A stretch of DNA of 64,000 nucleotides from NCBI RefSeq assembly GCF_900187105.1, contig NZ_LT906482.1:1426001-1490000 (forward strand), in the 5' to 3' direction. Numbering within the stretch: the first letter of the stretch is position 1; every line of letters starts with the position of its first letter. Origin of the DNA: Eikenella corrodens. Lineage in GTDB: Bacteria; Pseudomonadota; Gammaproteobacteria; Burkholderiales; Neisseriaceae. A program made the translations under genes and the position numbers. The notes beneath the pieces were generated by a model that was given only the letters and a program-made list of their open reading frames with translations, had not been told where the DNA came from and did no database searches. Positions 1 to 6,665 of the stretch are shown here, piece after piece.

Positions 1-17
1 AAAAATAGGTATTCAAG

Positions 18-296
18 ATGAAAAAAAATACAGCTCAAAAAGCAACACCGGAGCTTTTGGATTGGCACCGTGCAGACATCATTGCTGCGCTGAAAAAACG
101 GGGTTGGTCGATTCGCGCACTAGCAGCACAAGCCAACGTGCATCCAACCACTCTTTATGGTGCCTTAATCAAACCTTATCCCAAAAGCGAACGGGTCATT
201 GCTGATGCGCTGGGCATGAAGCCAGAACAAATTTGGCCACAACGGTATGCGGCACGAAATTTCCAGCCTGTATTGCGCCGTACGTGTAATGCGTAA
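18..296 (+). CDS. Ner-like HTH regulator of Mu-like prophage
   Basis: This 92-residue protein looks like the Ner/Nlp family of winged or helix-turn-helix regulators, which in phage Mu represses early transcription. A helix-turn-helix spans roughly residues 30-60, with the recognisable run SIRALAAQANVHPTTLYGAL followed by a basic PYPKSERVIADALG segment. It opens the early region of a Mu-like prophage and is followed by a small early gene and the transposase, the order expected for Mu-type phages. The divergent repressor that normally lies upstream would fall outside the window. The family assignment is fairly safe; activity in this decayed prophage is unknown. Confidence 0.75.
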   Translation: MKKNTAQKATPELLDWHRADIIAALKKRGWSIRALAAQANVHPTTLYGALIKPYPKSERVIADALGMKPEQIWPQRYAARNFQPVLRRTCNA

Positions 297-361
297 ATGT
301 ATTGTACGGATAACAGGCTAAAAAATCACGAATTTAAATTCTCGATTGATGAATTTTTACC

Positions 362-841
362 ATGAGAACCATCAGACGACAGGCGAAAGCCACCTCTCTA
401 GACCATGCGATTGAGCTGGCCAAACGGCATGCTAAAGAACAGCACCGTCCATCTAAAGTGATGGCCGACCTGATGGGGGTGGAGCTTAAAACCTATTACC
501 GCTGGCTGTTGGATAACACTTTGCCACTCAATCGGATAGCCCAGTTTGAGGCGCTAACAGGCAGCCGTTTTATTAGCGAATACCTAAGCGTACTGCATGG
601 AGACCGGGTGGTGATTGAAATCCCGCGCGGGCGTAAGGGTAAAGCGGCAGATATGGCACAAGTACAGAGCCAAACAGCCGAGGCTTTGGCACTGTTGGCT
701 AAATGGCACGAAGACGGCAGCGGTATAAACGAGACCATTGCAGCTTTAACCAATGTGTTGGCTTTGCTGGCCTATCAGCGTGAGAACGTGAAAAAGGCCG
801 GCAATCCGGAATTGGATTTTGGGGATGAAAGCCATGAGTGA
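362..841 (+). CDS. Mu-like prophage early-region protein, unknown function
   Basis: A 159-residue soluble protein with no function I can assign. Residues about 25-60 (HRPSKVMADLMGVELKTYYR and the following turn) look like a helix-turn-helix that may bind DNA. The C-terminal half is mostly helical. Its stop codon overlaps the proposed transposase start by eight bases (ATGAGTGA), which suggests translational coupling to the transposase. Its position between a Ner-like gene and muA is the usual place for small accessory early genes of neisserial Mu-like phages. It contains no signal peptide or membrane segment. Confidence 0.6.
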   Translation: MRTIRRQAKATSLDHAIELAKRHAKEQHRPSKVMADLMGVELKTYYRWLLDNTLPLNRIAQFEALTGSRFISEYLSVLHGDRVVIEIPRGRKGKAADMAQVQSQTAEALALLAKWHEDGSGINETIAALTNVLALLAYQRENVKKAGNPELDFGDESHE

Positions 842-2471
842 ATATTTAAGTGCGGCTGAATTAGCGCAGCTCAGCATCCCCTCGCTACCTAAAACCCCTA
901 AAGGTATCTCCGATAAAGCTAAGCGCGAATATTGGCCGAACCGCAGACGTGCGCAACGCGGCGGCGGTGTGGAATACCAAGTGGCCGGGCTACCTGAAGA
1001 AATCCAAGCGGCGGTACGGGAGCGGCAGGCAGAGCAGTTGCTGGCTCAATCACAGCCGGCGGTGCTGCCGAGCGTGGCCAAGGCCAAGCGGCCGGTGGCG
1101 GTGCGGCGGATGGAGCAGCTGGGGCTGCCGATTGACGACTATGCGATGGGTTTGAACGACAAGCAGCGCGACTGCGCCCATGCGCGGATGGCTCTGGCGG
1201 CGGAGGTATTGCGGCTGCATGAGGTAACCGGCTTTGGGATTACGGATGCGGTGCAGTTTGTGGTGCGGCAGGTGGAAAGTGGGCAGTTATCGGAATCGCT
1301 GGCTTATTTGGTGCCGGTGGCCAATGCCCGCGCAAACAACCAACGCGGCATTAGTGTACGCACGCTGAAAGGCTGGGTGGCGGCCTACCGCGCCGCCGGC
1401 TCGCCCAATGCGCGGTTGGCCGCTTTGGCACCGCGCCCGACCAAAACAGAGACGCCGGTGGTGCAGATTGCCTGGCTGGCCGACTTTATGGCGCACCACT
1501 GCCGCCCGAGCGCCCCGAAGCTGGCGCACAGCTATCAGGAATTTGCCAAAGGCTGGCTGGCTACCCAACCGGCCTACGAGCTGCCGAGCTTGGATACGGT
1601 GCGGCGGGTGTGGAAAAAGCTGCCGCAGATTATGCAGCAGCGCGGGCGGATGACGGGTGCGGCCTACAAATCGCTGCTGCCCTATATCCGGCGCGACTGG
1701 CAGGCTTTACGGCCAAATGATGTGTGGATCGGCGACGGCCACAGCTTTAAAGCCAAGGTGCAGTACCGCAAGATGGACAGCGCATTTAACGCATGGCGGC
1801 AGGGCAAGGAATTGACACCCGAGCAGCAGCGCTACAAGGCCAAGCTGCCGAGCTGGCAGCAGTTTATGGCGGATGTGATGCAGTGCATCGCCGATTACAA
1901 CAACCGGCCGCACAGCGAGCTGCCGAGAAACGCCGAGGGCGTGCACTACACCCCGCTGCAATACCGCGACCTGCGGATGCAGCAGGAAAACCTCGCCCCC
2001 GACCTGCTGGCCGAAGCGGAGCTGGACGTACTGTTTAGGCCGCAGGAAGTGCGCAAGGTGGCACGCGGGCAGATTGAGCTGTTTGGCAATGTGTATTTTT
2101 CGACCGACTTAGCCGAGCTGCACGGCGAAGACGTGCGGGTGGCTTACGACTACGACGATGCCGAGTGGGTGTATGTGTACAAGATGGACGGCAGCTTTGT
2201 GTGCAAAGCCAAGGTGGACGGCAACAAACGCGCGGCCATGCCGATTACGGTACGCGACCAGCTGGCGGAAAGACGTGCCAAAGGCCGCATCAAACGCGCG
2301 GAAAACACCATCCGGCTGGCGAAAGAAGAAACCCGCCCGGCCATCGAGCACCAGCCCGACTTCGGATTACTGGTTGGCAATGGGAACTACGAGCCCGTGC
2401 CGGCGAAAAAACCTCAGATTTTTATGTTTGAAAGCGACCGCGACGAATGGGAGCGGCAGCAAGCGAAGTAA
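834..2471 (+). pseudogene. Mu transposase A with internal deletion of the catalytic core
   Basis: About 545 residues; MuA-type transposases usually have about 660. The N-terminal DNA-binding part is present (KREYWPNRRRAQRGGGVEYQ near residue 30), as is the segment ending NDVWIGDGHSFKAKV near residue 308, which carries the first catalytic Asp (about residue 301). The next residues (RKMDSAFNAWRQGKELTPEQ) belong well downstream of the DDE core in intact relatives. The segment expected to carry the second Asp and the Glu is therefore missing, with the frame preserved; the junction is near base 1760. The C-terminal barrel and tail remain. I infer a catalytically dead protein that may still bind DNA. 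The start at 834 is chosen for its overlap with the previous gene. Confidence 0.8.
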
Positions 2472-2491
2472 AACAGGCAGCCTGCGGCAAC

Positions 2492-2537
2492 AGGCTACCT
2501 GAAAACGCAGCGCAGCGGAGTTTCTGCGCAGCTAAAA
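2492..2537 (+). repeat. eikDUS with extended 'GAGTTTCTGCG' core
   Basis: A complete uptake sequence followed by the shared core GGAGTTTCTGCGCAGCTAAAA, lying between the transposase and the MuB-like start. The same core sits next to uptake sequences at several other places in the window (30509, 42971, 45941, 50491, 54295). Confidence 0.7.
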
Positions 2538-2569
2538 CCCTGAAACCCCTTTTTAAAAGGATTTTAAAG

Positions 2570-3532
2570 ATGAGCATCAGACAGGATTTACAAGACTATA
2601 TCAGCGATAACGGCCTCTCGCAATCGGCGGTGGCGCGTGCCGTGGGCGTCACCTCGCCCGTGGTGAACCAATACCTGCACGGCAAATACCCGGGCAATGT
2701 GCAGGAAATCGAACGCAAGATTGCCGCCTATCTGCAAAAGCAGCGCGAGCGCGAAGCGGCCTACTCCGATGCTGAATATGGTGCATTTAAGGGCGTAAGC
2801 GATAAAGTGGGTAGTGGCATGGATGCACTCGGCCGTTGGGCGAAACAAAACCCCGATCAAGCCCAGGTGGCCACCGGTGCTGGCTGGATGGCAGCAGCGG
2901 CCGCCGCCGCCAGAGGTGTTTTTAGTTTTATGCCCGGCGGCAGCCTTTTAGGCTTCGGCGGAGGCAGTGCTGCCGGTGGCGGGGGCGCAGCAGGCGGAAC
3001 GGCCGGCGGCCTCGCTACCGGCTCGCTGGCGATGGCCTCGCTGCCGCTGATTGGCTTCGGCGGCGCTACCTATCTGGCCGGTCGCCGTGATAAGTACGGC
3101 GAATGGTCCGAGGGTTTACAGGGCTTCGGGCGTTGGTTGGATAAATATCTGCCCAGCTTTCGCGGAGACAGTAAGGGCGAGTGGCTCAAAAGCCGCATCG
3201 GCCAAAGCCCGGATGCGGCGCAGGCTTATCAGGACTACCTACGCGGGCAGGGGCATACCCCGCTGGACAGTCCCGAGCTGCGCATGAGCGCCGAGCAGCT
3301 GCAAGAGGCTGCCCAGCGCATGGAAAACAGCGGCGAACAGTACGCCCAAGCGGTATCCGACAACCAGCAGGCCGCCGCCCAGTTTTTGGAGGCTTCGCGC
3401 CTAATGGGCACGGCGGCGGGTCAGTTGGCGGCAGCGGCGCGGCAGCCGGTGCCGGTAACCGTATCGGTGTCGGGCGGCAATATCACCGCCGCCGTATCGC
3501 AAGCCGCCGAGCGCGATAACAGAAGGAATTAA
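2570..3532 (+). CDS. Chimera: MuB N-terminal HTH fused to tape-measure protein C-terminus
   Basis: A 320-residue chimera. Residues 1 to about 65 match the N-terminal helix-turn-helix of MuB-type transposition proteins (DNGLSQSAVARAVGVTSPVV, KYPGNVQEIERKIAAYLQKQ). The AAA+ ATPase that should follow, with its Walker motifs, is absent. From about residue 70 the protein becomes Gly/Ala-rich and resembles the end of a phage tail tape-measure protein, and the next gene is the one that follows tape measure in Mu-like phages. I infer one large deletion that removed the middle of the prophage and joined the two genes in frame near base 2770. The start at 2570 follows an AAGGA site. Confidence 0.75.
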   Translation: MSIRQDLQDYISDNGLSQSAVARAVGVTSPVVNQYLHGKYPGNVQEIERKIAAYLQKQREREAAYSDAEYGAFKGVSDKVGSGMDALGRWAKQNPDQAQVATGAGWMAAAAAAARGVFSFMPGGSLLGFGGGSAAGGGGAAGGTAGGLATGSLAMASLPLIGFGGATYLAGRRDKYGEWSEGLQGFGRWLDKYLPSFRGDSKGEWLKSRIGQSPDAAQAYQDYLRGQGHTPLDSPELRMSAEQLQEAAQRMENSGEQYAQAVSDNQQAAAQFLEASRLMGTAAGQLAAAARQPVPVTVSVSGGNITAAVSQAAERDNRRN

Positions 3533-3535
3533 CAG

Positions 3536-4900
3536 ATGAGTTGGCAAGATACCCTGCTTGATGCCAGTTACAAAGGCGTGGCCTTCGAGGCCACCGGCGA
3601 CACCCTGCGCGGCGTGCACGCGCTGGCCGAACACAGCTACCCTTTTGTGGACGGCTCGGATATTGAGGACACGGGCTGCGAGGCGCTGGAATTTAACCTC
3701 ACCGCCGTTTTGTATGGTGACGACTACGAGGCGCGGCTGCAACGCCTGCTCAAAGTGCTGCGCGAACACGGCAGCGGCGAGCTGGTGCACCCGATTTACG
3801 GCAGCGTGCCGGACACGGTGGTGGCCGATTTCGAGGTGCGGCACAGCGAGGACAGCCCGGATTATGCCGAAATCAATATCAGCTTCAAGCAGAGCGTGGC
3901 CGCCGCGCCGTTTTTCGGGCGCGAGCTGGCGCTGGCTTTGGCCGACGAGGCGGATTGGGTGGCCGACTTGGCCGCCTTCCAAGGTTTTGCCGTGCTGGAA
4001 AAGGCCTTGGGCAAAATCCGCACCCAGCAGCACCGCTGGAACAATTTTCACGCCGCTGTACTCAATGTAGTCGGGCGGCTGTACGGCCAAGTGAACGGGG
4101 TATTTTCAGGTAGCCTGAACCTGCTCAACAGCCCGCGCGTGCTGCTCACCGAGCTCAAAGGCGTGTTTGGCGCGCTGGCCGGGATGCACCGCACGGCGGA
4201 AAGCAGCCTGTCCGGCTGGCGCGATTTGGCCGGCGGTACCAAAACGGCCGCCGCCGTGCCGTGGCAATACCGGCAGGGCTTGGATAACGGCGCCACGCCC
4301 GCCCGCTCGCAGGCCGCCTTGCCGGATGTGGCCGCGCTCACGGCAGCGATTGCCATTGTGGGCAGCACCGCGCTGGCCAAAGAGCTGGCGGATATTTTCG
4401 CCGCCGAACAAGACGAGCCCGAACTCACGCCGGCGGAAATCAGCCGCCTGCTGGCCGATGTGCGCGCCCAGCTCAACAGCGCGTTGGCCGCCAACCGCTT
4501 GGCGGTGATGATGCTGGCTGCTTCTGCCGAGCAGGCCGAACAGTTGGCCGCCTTGCTGCTCTCGCTGTATCAGGACAACCCGCCCGACCCCGAGCAGCTC
4601 TACCGCCAGCTGGAACAGCGCCGCCTGTTGCCGCAGCAGCCCTATTTGGAGGGCAGCGCCGAATTGGCCGACAGCGTGCGCACGTTGGCGCATACCCTGC
4701 AAAAACAGGCACAAGCCTTGATTAACCTGCGCCCGCCCTTGGTGCAAAAGGTGGTACCGACCGACAGCAGCCTGCACTTGCTGGCTTTCCGCTGGTATGG
4801 CGACCACAGCCGCCAAGCCGAGCTGCTGCGCCTCAATCCCGGCATCATGCATCCCAACTTTATCGCCCGCGGAACCGTATTAAATGCCTACGCCCAATAA
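3536..4900 (+). CDS. Mu-like phage DNA circularization/tail protein (gpN-like)
   Basis: A 454-residue homologue of Mu gpN, the DNA circularisation protein family. The conserved N-terminus is intact: WQDTLLDASYKGVAFEATGD, an HSYPFVDGSDIEDTG stretch and a Y-x-D-YEARLQRLL helix. The middle is Ala-rich and helical. A LysM-like LHLLAFRWYGDHSRQAELLR segment near the C-terminus is typical of this family. A complete uptake sequence lies inside the gene near 4106-4117 and is read as FSGSL. The gene starts three bases after the chimeric ORF and its end overlaps the next gene by 17 bases, as in a tail operon. It appears full length, but the phage cannot assemble. Confidence 0.85.
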   Translation: MSWQDTLLDASYKGVAFEATGDTLRGVHALAEHSYPFVDGSDIEDTGCEALEFNLTAVLYGDDYEARLQRLLKVLREHGSGELVHPIYGSVPDTVVADFEVRHSEDSPDYAEINISFKQSVAAAPFFGRELALALADEADWVADLAAFQGFAVLEKALGKIRTQQHRWNNFHAAVLNVVGRLYGQVNGVFSGSLNLLNSPRVLLTELKGVFGALAGMHRTAESSLSGWRDLAGGTKTAAAVPWQYRQGLDNGATPARSQAALPDVAALTAAIAIVGSTALAKELADIFAAEQDEPELTPAEISRLLADVRAQLNSALAANRLAVMMLAASAEQAEQLAALLLSLYQDNPPDPEQLYRQLEQRRLLPQQPYLEGSAELADSVRTLAHTLQKQAQALINLRPPLVQKVVPTDSSLHLLAFRWYGDHSRQAELLRLNPGIMHPNFIARGTVLNAYAQ

Positions 4901-6008
4901 CACCGTAAGCCTGCTCATCGCAGGCAAAACCCACAGCCAGTGGACAGACTACGACATCGACAGCGACCTCCTTACCCCGGCCGATGATTTTCAGGTAACC
5001 CTCGGGCGGCCGGTGGACGCCAAACCGGATGCGGTGCAGCCGGGCGACACGGTGGAAGTGCGGGTGGGCGAGGATACCGTATTGAGCGGGCGCATCGACC
5101 GCGTGAGCACCACCACCGCCAAAGGTCAGAAAACGCTCACCATTTCCGGCCGCGACGATGCCGGCATCCTGTTGGATTGCTCCTGCCCGATTTTTAACGC
5201 GCAGGATATGGATTTAAAGCAGATTATCGACACCATCGTCAAACCCTTGGGCATCAGCAAAATCCGCATCGATGCGGCGCAAACCGCGCGCACCAACAAA
5301 GTGCAAATCGAGCCGGGCAGCCGCGCTTGGGATGCCTTGGCGCAGTATGCCGAGGCCAACGGGCTGTGGCCGTGGCTGGAGCCGGACGGCACGCTGGTGA
5401 TCGGCGGGCCCGACTACACCGCCAAGCCGGTGGCCGATTTGATTGTGCGCGTATCCGGGCAGGGCAACAACGTGGAGCAGTTGCAGGTGGAGCGCGATTT
5501 TTCGCAGCGTTTCAGCGAGATTACCGTGCTGGGGCAGAGCCACAGCGGCAAGCACAACCTGCGCGCCACGGTTAAAGACGACACGGTCAAGGTGCACCGC
5601 CCGCTGATTATCGTGGAGGCGGATGTGGATAACCAAGCCGCCGCCGAGCGCAAGGCCAAGAAGCGGCTGGGCGACAGCAAATTGGACGGCCTCACCATCA
5701 CCGCCACCGTGCAAGGCCACCGCAACGACGACGGCGTACTGTGGCAGCCAGGCCAGCGCCTGCAACTGTTGAGCGAGCCGGACGGGCTGGACGGTATCTA
5801 TTTCCTGATGGCGCGCAAATTTGTGGGCGGGCGCGGCAAGCCTACGCAAACCATCCTCACCCTTAAAGAGGACAAGGCATGGATACCCGAGGCCAAACCG
5901 CCGAAAAACAACAAAGGCCAAGGCGGCAAAGGCCGCCGCAGGGGCAGCCGCAAACACCGCAGCGGCGGACGAAAAGGCCGTCAGGCACGGGAATTACAGG
6001 TTATTTAA
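4884..6008 (+). CDS. Mu-like baseplate hub protein (gpP/Mup44-like)
   Basis: A 374-residue protein resembling the Mu gpP baseplate hub, the gp27-like structural component at the tail tip. The N-terminal domain has the DFQVTLGRP and DTVEVRVGEDTVLSGRIDRV beta strands; a second block (SRAWDALAQYAEANGLWPWL, EPDGTLVIGGPDY) matches the family. The last about 45 residues are Lys/Arg/Gly-rich. It overlaps the upstream gpN-like gene, consistent with coordinated translation. The sequence shows no internal stop, so this gene survived the deletions that removed most of the phage. Confidence 0.85.
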   Translation: MPTPNNTVSLLIAGKTHSQWTDYDIDSDLLTPADDFQVTLGRPVDAKPDAVQPGDTVEVRVGEDTVLSGRIDRVSTTTAKGQKTLTISGRDDAGILLDCSCPIFNAQDMDLKQIIDTIVKPLGISKIRIDAAQTARTNKVQIEPGSRAWDALAQYAEANGLWPWLEPDGTLVIGGPDYTAKPVADLIVRVSGQGNNVEQLQVERDFSQRFSEITVLGQSHSGKHNLRATVKDDTVKVHRPLIIVEADVDNQAAAERKAKKRLGDSKLDGLTITATVQGHRNDDGVLWQPGQRLQLLSEPDGLDGIYFLMARKFVGGRGKPTQTILTLKEDKAWIPEAKPPKNNKGQGGKGRRRGSRKHRSGGRKGRQARELQVI

Positions 6009-6017
6009 GGATGATAA

Positions 6018-6308
6018 ATGGACGCTAAACAAGTGGACGGCCGCATCAAGCGGATGCTGGGCGGTATCCGGCAGGCATTCAGGGGCAAAATCGCCCGCAC
6101 CGATGCCGCCGCCGGCGTGCAACGCGCGCAGATTGAGGGGCTGGACGGCGAGACGGTGCAGGCGCTAGAACATGCCGAGCAGTTCGGCTTCACGGGGCAC
6201 CCGCCCGCAGGCAGTGACTGCATCGTAGTGCCGCTGGGTGGCCAGACCAGCCACGGCATCATTGTTAATACCTGCAACGGTGCCTACCTGCCGGCGCACG
6301 CGGCGTGA
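6018..6308 (+). pseudogene. Truncated Mu gp45-like baseplate spike protein
   Basis: The first about 88 residues match the Mu gp45 (baseplate puncturing) family: IKRMLGGIRQAFRGKIARTD, then VQALEHAEQFGFTGHPPAGS and CIVVPLGGQTSHGIIVNT. Intact relatives run to about 200 residues and carry on through a beta-helix. Here homology stops near base 6275 and the reading frame ends at 6308 after unrelated residues. Immediately beyond the break a different gene fragment (DUF4926) begins in another frame, so this is the right-hand edge of the prophage remnant. Confidence 0.75.
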
Positions 6309-6439
6309 TTGTGGATATATACGGGCAAGATAAGTATGAGGTTGAGTTCGTAGGAGAGAACGGCGAAACCTTAGCACTGCTCGCCTTAAATGGGCAGACG
6401 GATTTTAAGCAGCCCGGCAAGCTGGGAAAGGCTAGCTGA
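6284..6439 (+). pseudogene. DUF4926-like gene fragment lacking its start
   Basis: Reading from 6284 gives LPAGARGVIVDIYGQDKYEV followed by an EFVGENGETLALLAL stretch and a stop at 6437-6439. This matches the C-terminal two thirds of DUF4926 proteins, small beta-rich proteins whose core is a G-T/A-R-G-V-I-V-x-I-Y motif and an EFVDENG-like strand. The N-terminus has been replaced by phage gp45 sequence in a different frame, so no normal start remains. A GTG at 6305 could only give a partial domain. It marks where host or accessory DNA was fused to the prophage scar. Confidence 0.6.
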
Positions 6440-6598
6440 AAGCATGGAATAACGGAATTCCAATGCTGTTGGTCGTGAGCAATAGGAATGTGGTGGGTTC
6501 AGCTTGTTATCGTGCCCGTATTCTGAGGGTTGCTGCCTTGCTTCGTCTCTCTTTGGAATAGTTATACAGATCCGGCTAGCCTGGAAATTGACCATCAA

Positions 6599-6630
6599 AA
6601 ACCACCCCGAATAATCATTCGGGGTGGTTT
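6599..6630 (-). terminator. Rho-independent terminator of rne
   Basis: A strong hairpin, AACCACCCCGAAT-loop-ATTCGGGGTGGTT, lies just beyond the 3' end of rne and carries T-rich flanks when read on the minus strand. Confidence 0.8.
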
Positions 6631-6665
6631 GCTATTGGCCGCTGCAGGCTACCTGAAAACCTACA

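Noticed and set aside
2570-3532. A working MuB ATPase
   Set aside because: No Walker A or B motif is present beyond the N-terminal HTH.
18-6440. A complete, inducible Mu-like prophage
   Set aside because: Capsid, terminase, lysis and most tail genes are missing and the transposase lacks its core.
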